DNA of 64,000 bases from Cristatella mucedo (lineage: Eukaryota > Bryozoa > Phylactolaemata > Cristatellidae). Positions 24,060-34,624 of this stretch are shown here, piece by piece. Both the position numbers and the translations under genes were made by a program. Numbering within the stretch: the stretch's first letter is position 1; every line of letters begins with the position of its first letter. Under the pieces are notes generated by a model that saw only the letters and a list, made by a program, of their open reading frames with translations, was not told where the DNA came from and did no database searches. The stretch lies in assembly GCA_009760855.2 (NCBI GenBank), contig WPIO01000013.1, positions 4,298,501 through 4,362,500 of the forward strand, given 5' to 3'.

Positions 24060-25595
24060 TGACACTGCTCCACTGAAACTGCTCTCCTCTGTGTACGCAA
24101 TGACATCCCAAGCAGCAATGATGATGAAAATGGCACTGCCCTAGCGCTACTGGATCTATCAGCTGCCTTGGACAATATTGATCATGATATCCCACTTGAA
24201 CGATTGAGAACGATCGGTCTGGCAGCCGAGGCATTGGCATAATTCAAATCTTACTTGTCCGATCGTGCACAATCCGTGTCGTTTGGGGTCAAGTCTAATC
24301 CACCAGAGCAGTCACCTGTGGAGTCCCTCAAGGGTCAGCTCTCGGTCTTTTGCTGTTCTCCGTGTAGACTGAACCTCTAGGGAAAGTGATTCGGACACAT
24401 GGGATCAGCCATCACCCATATGCTGATGATAGCTAGCAGCGTTTGTCATTTAAACCATCGAGTACGCTACAGCTATTGATAAACTGAATGCCTGCCTTTC
24501 AAAAAATTTGATCCTGGATATCGGCAAACTTCAAACTGAACTCATACTCACGGGACACCTCAAGAGTGTGGCTGGACCGGGATTCTTTGCTCTTCTAATA
24601 GGTGATGCTCCTGTGCGACCGTCACCCAGTGCTCAGAATTCAGACGTCTTCTTTGAAAACTGCAAGCTTGAAAACTTCACAAGGGAACCAGATTGCTTCC
24701 ACAGCTAGCCATCACATTCGACCCCTATCTAAGATTACAGACTTCTACCACGGTGGCTTGCTAAAAATCTGCTAAATAATTCATTTGTATAGCGCCCTGA
24801 GAGAACTTAATCTCTATTCAGGCGCTTCACATGTGCCACGGTGCTCGAGCCCACGAACTCGGCCTGACCTTGGTCCCCCGGGGCGAGCACCTTAACCTCT
24901 GGCCAAACCAGCGCGGCACTAGCTCCCTCCTTCTTCTAGGCTGGATTACTAATGCTCCGTTTTGGCTAGTCTACCGATAAAGCCATTAAACCTCGTCAGC
25001 TGGTAATGAACGTGGTTGTAAGGCTAGTTAACAAGTCCCAGGGGCTCAGCCACGTGCCACCTTTGCTTAAGAGCTACGATGGCTTCCGGTCGATCAATAG
25101 ATAAAGGCAAAATTCTTACAATGACCCACCAGGCCAGACATAACTTTGCTCCTTCATACCTAGCCGAACTACTGTACTAGTTTCAGCCTCCTCGTGCTCT
25201 CAGGTCGTTAAATGGACAATAAATATGCCGTTTCATTCTTACACTTAAAAGACCGTTAGCCCCACAAGCTTTTGATCTGTAGGTCCTAGACTATGGAACT
25301 TGCTTCCACAACTCTTACACAACGACAACTATTCTCCTGGCGCTCACTATGGCTCATCCTTTGCTGCCATCCTGACCTGCTACTTCCATGCTACTCACTT
25401 CTTCAACTGCCTTCCTGACTTTGCTAAACTTTTAACTTTCTCTTTATTGTGTGATGAAGTCTGTTGGCAACAACAAGCATACCAAAAGCCACTTGGACTT
25501 TGAGTGTGCTATAGAAAACAACTTCGTAACATCCACTTAGTCCTTGTGGATTCGTGGAGTTACAGACGGAGATGCATAACATTACAGTGCCCAGG
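24060..25595 (+). mobile_element. LINE family A, degenerate RT copy with nested SINE
   Basis: Starts in the RT region (TETALLCVRNDI), passes LALLDLSAALDNIDHDIPLERL and a broken active site near 24420 (YADD region disrupted), and ends with the (CATTA)-type tail near 25590. A family S SINE is inserted antisense at 24775-24925. Multiple stops. Inactive. Confidence 0.8.
24775..24925 (-). mobile_element. tRNA-derived SINE, family S, nested in LINE A
   Basis: Minus-strand copy with box A GGTTAAGGTGCTCG, box B GGGCTCGAGC and the LINE-B-like hairpin tail ending at 24775. Its position inside a LINE-A copy dates it after that LINE. Confidence 0.8.
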
Positions 25596-25599
25596 GCTC

Positions 25600-27480
25600 A
25601 AACAACCATCTCAATAACGACCATAGCAGAAATCAATTATGGTGGGCGAAAGCTACTAGAATGAATGAATCTCATATGCGCTAAGGCATAAATGAATAGC
25701 AATTGGCATGAGACTCGATCGGTGATAGCCAGTTAGGCTTTCTAGCAGGTTATTTTATTGAGGAGCTTTCAGCAAGCTTGACCTCAGGTGATTGGCCGTT
25801 TTCCCTATACCTGGGCAACTCTCTTATGGATGATTGATGACCCATCGCCAACGGAAGGCAAGAAGTTGTACTCAAAGCCAACAACGTCGGTTATTAAGCA
25901 TCCTGTCAGCACAATAACAAGAAGGTAGCAATGATGTTGCAGTAGTATAGACCTGTGCCCCAAACTTGATATTATTTCGATACATGTCACAGCTACTTAT
26001 GTTTACATTTTTGGGAACAGAACAAGCAGATAAATAGCTAAAGTGCATACCTGTAAATGTTCACGCAGGTTACCTATCACAGGTTTGAAATCGAAACCGG
26101 GGCTCTGGACCATCAGATCGGCTCGAGTTTACAAAAAAGCGGATCGCAACCACTGAAGTGAATACAAATTTAGCCGATCCAGAGATCGAGAGCTCTGCTT
26201 ACTCCAGGACAGCTTCCAAGTATGACGACTAGAAAGTTTAGTACACTTCAATAGAGGAAACTGCATGAGCCAAACAAGAGTAATAAGATTTTTTTATTAA
26301 GGCTTGAACTAGCACAACATTCAATTTTCGACACTTATGTACATCACTGTAGATTCCTTCAGCTACTGAAATTCACAGAGCAATTTTGTCAGAGCAGTGT
26401 GCAAAAAATCGCAATGCAATTATGAGAGGGCTCGGCTGTTTTGAGGACCTCATACGATTGCTTTTGATGTATTCATCCGGCGCACTAATGCTCCGCTGGA
26501 CTTTGCAGTAAGCAAAGGTATCACCACTTCGGACGTGCCTTGCAGAGCTATTAAACTAGTGCAGCGATCACTAATGCCAGTCGTTTATGAGATCTTAACA
26601 TACCAACCAAACTGTCCAAATAGTACGGGCCAGATTCATAAAAAGCACGATTGACCTACCTGCAAGGTTAAATAGATATATTGGGTATAATCATTGATAG
26701 ATGAAATTGCTGGCTATTGGCTCTAAAAAAAAATTTTACAAGGAATTTCTTTATGGTGTAACACAATCGAACCAGCACGAACCCAACAGGCTTCTTTAGT
26801 GATGGTGACCAAGTTGCACCAACACCTAGAAGAGATAGCTGGACAGCAGGAAGGCAGCTGGCTCTTGTGGTCCCAGATTGTCGAGACTTCAAGCTCACAT
26901 GCTGCTGTTTAAACATTTGTGCCATCAAGAGACGTCTGTTACATTATTAGAATAAAAAAGGCAGTTCGGCCAACAGTTCCGTTACATTATTAGAATAGAA
27001 AAGGCAGTTCGGCCAACAGTGTCGACACGTTTGATAGCTGAAAAGTACTTTGAACTATGTCCAGCACGCAAACCTTGTGGACGATAACATGCAGATTTTA
27101 AATTGCCCAAGCAGGTCATCAAATTGGTAAAACCTCTGCTGTCCTTTAGAAGTCAAAGGAATTCTCTGATTAAGTTTTGGCGATTGGTTCCTAATATAAG
27201 TTGTGCAATGGTGCAGGTATTCTAGCTACGCTAAAAGAAAACCGGTAAGAACCGTACCCGCTTCATACCGAGGGCTTCCGATGTGCTTCCAAAGACCACC
27301 TAAAATCATCGAATGCTTCTTTAACAGTCCAATTGACAAGCCATAACAGAACACGAGGCAGCTCGAGAGAATCTAACAGTAGAAGCTCATCTGCTTGCTT
27401 TGTATCCGAAATAAATACATACATGTCAAAGCATGCACTGAATTTGAAAAGCAGTTGAAAAGCTCTGCGAGACGGAGCAA
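25600..27480. other. Unassigned host sequence with one 47-bp duplication
   Basis: No supported gene. A tandem duplication of about 47 bp (CATTATTAGAATA.AAAAGG) spans about 26935-27020. Confidence 0.45.
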
Positions 27481-27484
27481 GCTG

Positions 27485-28170
27485 TCATTCACTTAACATT
27501 GGTTGGAACAGAACACTTATTAGTGACAGCCGGCTCAAATATCCCCATTCTTAAGCACATAACGGCCAATGTACATAGGACCGAGCAAGTACAATGAGGA
27601 TTACAGGTGGGTTTCAGCAGCCTTTTAAATGTCTTCAAGTAAGGTGATAATCGTGAAGTCAGTCGGTAGCGATTCCTGGGCTGGTCAGTCGGTAGCGATT
27701 CCTGGGTGCATACAGACTGAAGGCATGGTCGCCACGACACAAAATTTGAGGCAGGTTAGTGGAGTGGAAGCCTAGATAAAATTTATACTTCAGACAGGTA
27801 AGCCAAAGAACAAAGGGATGTAAAAGTGAATGATAAGAGCTTGAGGTCAATATGCTGCTTGAAGGGGAGATCTACAGCTACAGATAGAATAAGAAGCACA
27901 GTATTGTGGCAGCTGAAACGCTCACGACCGACATGCCTAGCTTTAGCGAGTTGTGCATCAGCTGTCAGCATCTTACTTCTTACAAGCAGGAAAATCGGCA
28001 AAGTGTGAGTACGTACATGATGTCGAAAAGGGATGTTGTAAATGCCTATACCAGCTTGGTATCCATATATAAGCGAACCGAATCTTTTGCAATGTCTAGT
28101 AGCTGAAAGTAGGCAGAGATTACAGTGGGCTGATCTGGTCATCAACAGAAAGGTCATTTGCAAACAGGAC
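27485..28170 (-). mobile_element. LINE family B, strongly diverged ORF2 C-terminal part
   Basis: Minus frame around 28160-27780 keeps AKARHVGRERFSCHN, LPFKQHIDLKLLSFTF and LAYLSEV, the family B pattern. A 27-bp tandem duplication (GTCAGTCGGTAGCGATTCCTG) lies at about 27657-27708. Confidence 0.6.
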
Positions 28171-28409
28171 AGTTACCTCCTGGGTGAAGACCCAGTGACC
28201 AGTGTGATCACAACTATTCAGTTGGTTTCGCCATTCGATTTGAGTAGGATCGCTGCCTCCAGGCAGGAGAGTTTAGAGAGCTTGAGGGTTGGAAAGCCAG
28301 AGGGGAGTCAAAGCCCAGGTACAGTGTCATCTGCATAGAAATGAAAGCCTGCATTGTGCTGGACTATTACAACGGCAAGAGGGGAGAGTATATAGGTCCT
28401 TCTTCAGGA

Positions 28410-28500
28410 GTAAGGTGTACACGCTTGATGCCCCAGATCGTGTGCTCGAGTGCTGCGGCAGGCAGTCCTTGATTGCCCACTGCTGCCCACTAAAACAAAT
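28410..28500 (+). mobile_element. SINE family T fragment
   Basis: Box-B-like GATCGTGTGCTCGAGTGCTG followed by GGCAGTCCTTGATTGCCCAC. Truncated before the distal tail. A tandem duplication (GTCCCTGACTACCAATGAAG) follows at 28512-28570. Confidence 0.6.
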
Positions 28501-28734
28501 AGTGTAAATATGTCCCTGACTACCAATGAAGTCTATATGTCTATATGTCCCTGACTACCAATGAAGTCTAGTCCCTTTGACTATAGTAGTTAACGGGTCA
28601 AGAAGGCAGCTAGTCTTCTTCGACCGGGAGATAAACTTGAATATAAGGTCAGCAGGGCAGCAGACTTGAAGGTGGACATCGACGTAGACATAGGAAGAGA
28701 GGGTAAAAAATACCGTACAGAGAAAGAGACTTTG

Positions 28735-28895
28735 GCACACTAGGTAAGGCGGTTGCTTTCACGACCTCTGTCCCGAAGTCGTGGGTTCGATTCCTGCGGT
28801 GGGCGATTCTTTATCGCCACTGTAAGCGGTGGTGATAGCCGTACAGGCTCTTCTGTCGCTATACAAAAAGAGGCTGTTTAATCAGCTAGGATTTA
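28735..28895 (+). mobile_element. tRNA-derived SINE, family T (best copy)
   Basis: Box A CACTAGGTAAGGCGG, box B GTCGTGGGTTCGATTCC at about 28780-28797, then GGCGATTCTTTATCGCCACTG, GATAGCCGTACAGGCTCTTC, CTATACAAAAAGAGGCTG and a TTTATTTA-type end. I reject it as a working tRNA gene because the D/anticodon arms do not fold as one. Confidence 0.8.
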
Positions 28896-28959
28896 TTTAT
28901 TTATTTATTTACTTTCTGTCCACGATCGGGCTAAGTCTTGCAGTGGTTAGCTTAAGACC

Positions 28960-29525
28960 TTTGTGCCCTGATTCTAGCGGCACAGATATAACACTGGGTT
29001 TGGCAGGGCTGCCTGCCGAAAAAGTCCATGAGCTTCTTCTGCAGTTGGTGCTATACATGACCACAGAGTTGGTATTCAAATCCAAGAAATTCGGTTACGT
29101 GCCCCTTAGCTAATGAATCTGCTCTGGAGAGGGGGGTTGATCAGCAGATACAATCAAAAGTTAAATGATCATGACAGTGACCAACCCATAGGTTACCTCC
29201 TTCACACCTGGCTGAACTACTTCGGCTGGTTCAGCCTCCCCCTCGAGTACTCCACAAATGGCTTTCCTACTTTGTCCCTTCCACCCAGTTCGACGGCAAC
29301 AGGCAGCAGCAGAAGCTTTTGCTCTGCTGAGCATGGGCTGGTGGGCTCGGCTCCACAAATCGTGCACAACTACGATATCTTGTGTCTCCGGCTGCCGATG
29401 AGGCCACTTCCTTATAACAGCTGTCCTACCCTGCTGCTTCTTTTCTGGCTAACTCTTTGCCGACCCTGCTGGTTCCTCTATGCTGCCTCCTGCCTTTTCT
29501 TTTGTTCCGTGAGATGCGGGTAGGG
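28960..29525 (+). mobile_element. LINE family A ORF2 C-terminal fragment
   Basis: Parallels 62690-63180: LAGLPAEKVHELLLQLVLYMTTELVFKSKKF-type text (28990-29095), then a degenerate LLHTWLNYF and SSTATGSRSFCSA, out of frame with each other. Confidence 0.65.
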
Positions 29526-30430
29526 GGACTTCTACCTACCACGAACCACACATAAAACAGCCAGCTAGGATTGTGAGAGCACCAGAGAACGTCTTTGGCA
29601 CAAACACTGGTCTGTATAGCTCTGTGGAATTTAACACAGCGATGCATAGCATAAAGAAGATACTCAACAAATAGGAGAAAATAACTTGGGTGCAACTACC
29701 CACATACTTGACACTCCAAGTCACTCTTCATGATGCACAAGATAAATCGAACGCACCGTCTTTAATACAGGAGCAACAACAGCTCTGCCAACAGATTACA
29801 CTTTCCAACAAGATTTGCCAAAGCATTTGCCACATTGCATGTATTGGTAGGCCAGCACGAACCTATAGCAAAGTCATCAAAGACCCGAGGGTGAGCTGTC
29901 ACAAACGGCTGTGACACACTGGAAATGCAGCATCAGCACAATCAGCAGTCTTTCGCCAGTACAGGCTCCACCACCATGCGAGCCTTCTCATTAAGAGTTG
30001 CCACTGCTGCTCATTAGAGTGGACTCGGTCGGACTCTTTTGAATTGCCATCATGTGCTCTCATGCGCTGATGATGAGGCCGGGTGCATGCCCATGCTGAC
30101 ATCCTATTGTACCAAGTGGGGCGTGTCACCTAAGTCGACAGCATGGCTGGGGGGGTCTAATTGCGTTTTCCTCTTTGCCTACACTACAGCAGTTCCCCCA
30201 CACATCCACCAGGACACGGCACACGATAGAGCCGAGTGAAATTACAATCGAGTACTGATATATGTGGCCAGAACCTTCAAAATGTTACCCACAGCAGCTT
30301 AGCACAGCACTGCACTATGTCTGAAGTCACTGCCGTCGCCGTTAGATTGCTTGCATCGGTATTGACTGAACCCACACAAAGCAGTGGCTGTCAGCAAAGT
30401 CGGTGGACTGCCGACAGCACCAGCAGTGGT
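29526..30430. other. Unassigned host sequence
   Basis: No supported gene. A short CA/GCAC-rich tract follows at 30440-30500. Confidence 0.4.
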
Positions 30431-30504
30431 AGTCGAAGTCACACATACACTCATAATCACACACACTCACGCACGCACGCACGCACACACAAATACACTT
30501 GAAA

Positions 30505-30662
30505 AAAATAATCCATTTGAATAGCGACCTAAAAGAACTTATCTCTATCCAGGCACTTTACATATGCCACGGGGTTCGAATCCACGACCTGTCATCAAAT
30601 GCATTCATCTTGACCGTGGTCATCAAAGGAGAGCACCTAAACCACTGGGCCAATGAACTAGC
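30505..30662 (-). mobile_element. tRNA-derived SINE, family S, diverged
   Basis: Antisense hairpin tail at 30512-30570, box B GGATTCGAACCCC (minus strand), and a box A region with an extra insertion between the boxes. Confidence 0.65.
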
Positions 30663-30971
30663 AAACGGTCGAGGAAAGGTCGACAGGTGCAGGAGCTGCC
30701 ATAGTTTTCAGACTAAACACACCTGGAGGGCAACAGCTCTCTCGGATGGGTTGCAGGGCCGAAGCTGCAGCTCTTAAAACTTAAGGTCATTCAACTCAGC
30801 TTGCACAGATGCATGCTAACACCTCAGAGCAGGAGGCATTGCACTAACAAATGCAAGCATTGTGGGTCTGGCACTCAAAGCAGGCTGAAGAACGATCAGC
30901 TCCACTGTGGCAACGACCATGAAAGTTGACTGCGCACGACGGCCTATAGCGATGCAGGGAGCAAACAGGTG

Positions 30972-31118
30972 AATATATAATTCATTTGTATAGCGCCCTA
31001 AGAGAACTTAATCTCTATTCAAGTGTTTCACAAATGCGATGGGTTCGAGCCCACGACCTCGCCCGGGACCTTGGTCGGGGCAAGCACCTTAACCACCGAG
31101 CCAAACCACGAAGCATAT
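30972..31118 (-). mobile_element. tRNA-derived SINE, family S
   Basis: Antisense tail at 30975-31035, box B GGGCTCGAACCCA, box A GGTTAAGGTGC, the full family S layout. Confidence 0.78.
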
Positions 31119-31892
31119 AGATGCACGGAGCATACACCGTGCGACCATGTGCACCCTATTCCCGAGGGATGGTGCAAGCACAATTATGCTTGTGTTGCTG
31201 CCTTAACAGGCAGGGGAGGAGGCCATGGGCAATGGCTCTCTACATGAGGGTGATCCCAGTAGGGAGCCCGGTCAGTAAAATGTCCTTTGCTAAAGGGAAA
31301 AGCTGCAAAATGTTGACTACCACTGCAGCGAGCACACTCGAAGCTTAGCAGAAGCACCCAAACCTTGTCTTTCATTAGCCAATTCTCCCTCAAATGACCC
31401 CAATGCTGTTCTATCTTTCGCCATCTCATCTGTAAACACCTGCTCGTAAAGTAGCGTAAGTGCTAAGGAAAAGCATGCTCTACCGAAGCCTGAGTACGCA
31501 CTGAGTCATCAAGGAGCATTTCACTAGTTGCAAAAACGTGAAGCCTACAGGCCACCTCAGTGCCAGTGGTGGTGATGGCATCTGAGCTAGGCATAGCCGT
31601 GGATGTACAGCGTACAGCCACGTACACATGTACACGTACAGCCACGTGTTATAACAGGAAGTACCTAAGTGCATACACTTGTTACCTCTGCTCTAACAAA
31701 CACGGTCAAGGAAACAGTTGCAAGGATACGAAATACCCAAGCCAGCTCTTGTGAGTGGTCAAGTGCAATCACTCCTGCTTCGTGCAAAGTTCTCAGCATA
31801 GAATGGCAATATAATTTCCTAAAGTATGATTGCTTACCAAATCAAGAGGCATGCATGGCTTGCACAATACAATGTGACGATCGGCATAAGGC
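31119..31892. other. Unassigned host sequence downstream of ETFB
   Basis: No supported gene. A locally repetitive CACGTACA/GTACACG stretch lies at 31600-31645. Confidence 0.4.
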
Positions 31893-31898
31893 TTTATT
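31893..31898 (-). terminator. AATAAA polyadenylation signal of ETFB
   Basis: AATAAA on the minus strand about 20 nt after the ETFB stop codon, predicting a very short 3' UTR. Confidence 0.6.
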
Positions 31899-31917
31899 CC
31901 TTAGCAAACTTGCGTAA

Positions 31918-32679
31918 TCAAATCACTCCGGCTGACTTAAGTTTGGCAATCAGATCACCCGGAGACTCGACCTTCTGGCCGGCTTCCCTAGTAGGCGGGT
32001 CGGCCACTTGCACGACCTGATGCCTGGGTGCAAGGTCCACGCCTAGCTCGGCAGCGGTTTTCTTCACGAGCGGCTTCTTTTTGGCTTTCATTATATTCGG
32101 CAGAGTGGCGTAGCGCGGCTCGTTGAGGCGCAGATCCGTCGTCATGACGGCAGGAAGCTTTAGGCTAACATTCTCCAGGCCGCCGTCAATCTCCCGCTTG
32201 ACTTTGGCGAAGTCTCCGTCCTTCTCTATCTTCGAGCAGAACGCTCCCTGAGGCCAGTCCAGCAGAGCGGCCGTCATCTGGCCCGTCTGATTGCAGTCAT
32301 CGTCTATGGCTTGCTTGCCTAGGATTATCATGTCTACCTTCTCTTCCTTCGCAATCTTGGCCAGTAGTTTGGCGACATGCAAGGGGGTCATGTTCTCGTA
32401 CTCCTTCGGCCCGACCTCGACGTGTATCGCTCGGTCGGCGCCCATGGCCAGGGCGGTTCGCAGAATCTCCTGGCACTGCGGAGGGCCGCATGAGACCACA
32501 ATGACCTCACTGGCCGCTTTCTTTTCCTTCAGTCGCACACCCTCCTCGACCGCGATCTCGTCAAACGGATTCATGCTGTGCTTTACGCCCTCTGTGACAA
32601 CCCCGGTCTTATCGGGCTTAACGCGAATTTTCACCGCATAGTCAATGACTCTTTTGCAGCCTATGAGCACGCGGGCCAT
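31918..32679 (-). CDS. ETFB: Electron transfer flavoprotein subunit beta, intact, intronless
   Basis: ETF-beta pairs with ETF-alpha in the mitochondrial matrix to carry electrons from acyl-CoA and other flavoprotein dehydrogenases to ETF-QO; the beta subunit binds AMP. The 253-residue frame is open from ATG to TGA, against 255 in the human protein. Recognisable blocks are [15 protein letters not shown] (about residues 9-23), [13 protein letters not shown] (34-46), [15 protein letters not shown] (about 121-135) and the ETF-beta signature [18 protein letters not shown] (about 177-194) with the Lys-rich dehydrogenase-contacting loop. The ATG has G at -3 and +4. No frame damage is seen, so it is probably functional. 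Most animal ETFB genes, as I recall, have several introns, so this is either an intron-loss gene or a selected retrocopy. It lies on the same strand as, and between exons of, the SWIB-type gene. Confidence 0.95.
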   Translation of the reverse strand: MARVLIGCKRVIDYAVKIRVKPDKTGVVTEGVKHSMNPFDEIAVEEGVRLKEKKAASEVIVVSCGPPQCQEILRTALAMGADRAIHVEVGPKEYENMTPLHVAKLLAKIAKEEKVDMIILGKQAIDDDCNQTGQMTAALLDWPQGAFCSKIEKDGDFAKVKREIDGGLENVSLKLPAVMTTDLRLNEPRYATLPNIMKAKKKPLVKKTAAELGVDLAPRHQVVQVADPPTREAGQKVESPGDLIAKLKSAGVI

Positions 32680-32689
32680 TGCAAGCGGC

Positions 32690-32945
32690 GAGAGACGGTG
32701 GCGAGCTCGTTACCGTAGAGAGAGCGAGCAGAGCAGAGAGCTGAGCTGAGGTGTCGTCGGTACACCAGACCGGGAGAATAATGGCCGCTCGACACGTGAC
32801 CGGCAGAAACGAGGCAAAACAACGAGGAGCCATGCGTGCGCGCTCAACGCGGCCCCGCGGCGACTCCCCTCCCCCACGGGCGTCGCAGAGCCAGAAGAAA
32901 GGCGAGTACACGTCACCGGGGAAAAGCGAGCCCAGCGCTCAATTT
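32690..32945 (-). promoter_or_regulatory. CpG-rich probable ETFB promoter with E-box and YY1-like site
   Basis: CpG-dense stretch directly upstream of ETFB. It has a palindromic CACGTG at 32793-32798 followed by AC (USF/TFE-type E-box) and an ATGGCCGC YY1-like site at 32781-32788. No TATA box at a sensible distance. Assignment is by composition and position. Confidence 0.5.
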
Positions 32946-32949
32946 ATAC

Positions 32950-33040
32950 CTGCCCGTTAGATCTTCGCCCAGTTCATCTTCTAGCTGCTGCCGCACCTTC
33001 TTGACGGTTAGCTTCGTCAGGTCAGCACCCTTAAGTATCT
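32950..33040 (-). CDS. Candidate DEK_C-domain exon of a SWIB/UAF30-like gene
   Basis: A 91-nt minus-strand exon with acceptor TTTATTAG and donor CAG/GTATAA. After two leading bases it encodes ILKGADLTKLTVKKVRQQL, then an acidic ELGEDLTG end. This is the core of the DEK_C fold as found at the N-terminus of metazoan SWIB-domain (spp27/UAF30-like) proteins: ILK-x-ADL-x-x-LT-x-KKVR-x-QLE. The protein would act in the nucleus. The exon starts in phase 1 and ends in phase 2. The 5' exon with the start codon (higher coordinates) and the following exon were not identified. If the donor is not used, the frame runs on for 11 codons to a stop. Confidence 0.65.
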
Positions 33041-33254
33041 CTAATAAAGGTTGGCGTGAGCACGTTGTCAGTCTAACACAAACGAGGCCCTACATAATTA
33101 TAGGCTATCTCTGAAAACCCGAGCGTTCTTACTTGAAATCTTTTGCTGCAGCACCGCCCGACTGCTAGGCATTCCACACAGCGTGCTGATTTAGCCGCCA
33201 AGTAACCTCCAAGTGGAAATAACTCCGACACCCCCCACCGGCCGTAGCCGACGT

Positions 33255-33640
33255 CGGCAATAATAATAATAATAATAATATTGCACTTGATAAAGCGCCC
33301 TCAGAGAACTTAATCTCTTTCTAGGCGCTTTACATTTGCTGCAAAGTGATACGCAATAGAATAGTAAGTAAAATCATGCTTGAAAAACAAACAAAATGAA
33401 TAACATGGTTAGGGGTTACATGCACTGGGTCAGCATGCAAATGTGGTTAGTGGCAGCATGAACAGTGTCAGCACGCATAAGCACATTGAGGACGAATCAC
33501 AAGGACCCACTAAATGCTGTCCTAAATAGGTATGTTTTTAAGTTTCTTTTAAATGTGGTCAGGTCAGGGGATGTTCTGATGCAGGTCGGGAGGGAGTTCC
33601 AGGCTGTGGGAGCATACGAGCTAAATCGCTCTGTGAGCAG
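33255..33640 (-). mobile_element. LINE family B 3' end
   Basis: (AAT)n at 33260-33283 (antisense tail), hairpin tail to about 33345, then the antisense 3' UTR and the end of ORF2. 5'-truncated near 33640. Confidence 0.85.
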
Positions 33641-33903
33641 TATGCTGCTGTACTTGCTCGTTTGTTTACTGTGAAACTCTACAGAATGGTCGGCTGCCGT
33701 CGATTATTCACATTCCAGAATGCGTGCGTATTCCTGACGGTGCGTCGGTGCATTTCCGGGACAACGGGCCGCAGGCTTCTCTGGAATAGACGGTAGGCGA
33801 CGGCCGATAACTCACGAAAACAGCGTCAATACGTTTGTCTATAGAAAAAAACGTAGTAAAAATGATTGGACAGACAGCGGAGGTCTTTCAAGAGTCGACT
33901 CAC

Positions 33904-34083
33904 GTAGTATTCGGGTTCCTTAGCCCAGAGCAGTAAATGCAAGAATTTATTTTCGACCACGTGAGTTGTAAGCCTGACGTCGTGCTGCCGGTGGCACAAA
34001 CGACCAAGCCAGTCGTCAATTTCGAAAGAAGTCAGCACGGTGACTTCAAAAGACACGCCAGATGCGCTCAAGTGTCGCTCGCC
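33904..34083 (-). CDS. Candidate coding exon, unknown protein
   Basis: A 60-codon open stretch on the minus strand between an acceptor ending AGCTAG and a good donor (TAC/GTGAGT). The residues look protein-like (SFEVTVLTSFEIDDWLG, NKFLHLLLWAKEPEYY) and the DNA is not repetitive. I do not recognise a family. Both phases are 0, so it does not splice directly to the DEK_C exon. It may be chance. Confidence 0.25.
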
Positions 34084-34337
34084 CTAGCTGCACTGGACCT
34101 TTCAGTGGCCTGCGTTGTTCGTCCGCTTTCCGGGAGTGCTTTGCAGCAGTTTAGCTGCGCCCGATGAGAGAATAATGAGGCGCGCTCTCGTGCCTTATCG
34201 TTAGTACATTCTACACACCTCGCATTTGATTTGCAGACATTTAAGCTAAGGTTTTCGCAAAGCGGCAGCGGGCCATCCACCCCTTGGGGGAGGTGGTCGC
34301 GAAGTTAGTCGTCCCAGATAGCAGCCGTTCGCTGCTC

Positions 34338-34344
34338 ACTCTCT

Positions 34345-34424
<80 letters not shown>

Positions 34425-34468
34425 TCTCTCTCTCTCTCTCCCCTCTCTCTCTCTCTCTCTCTCCCTCT

Positions 34469-34514
<46 letters not shown>

Positions 34515-34531
34515 TCTCTCTCCCTCTCTCT
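34338..34531. repeat. (CT)n microsatellite
   Basis: About 190 bp of CT with CCT and CCCT interruptions. Ser/Leu and Glu/Arg frames over it are artefacts. Confidence 0.97.
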
Positions 34532-34621
34532 CATGAACGAATGGCACAGTGTCGACGCTTCGATGGAACGACGAATGAGCTTTACTGGAACCACGATAAT
34601 GCCTATCAGCGGCCCCTATTC
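34531..34621 (+). repeat. 91-bp dispersed repeat, copy 1 (next to CT repeat)
   Basis: Starts CTCATGAACGAATGGCA and ends CGGCCCCTATT; about 95% identical to 40138-40228, 5.6 kb away. Both copies are preceded by CTCT. Confidence 0.85.
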
Positions 34622-34624
34622 CTG

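Noticed and set aside
28735-28895. Working tRNA gene
   Set aside because: Box A and B are present but the arms do not fold as a tRNA, and the downstream tail is shared by several dispersed copies, so it is a SINE.
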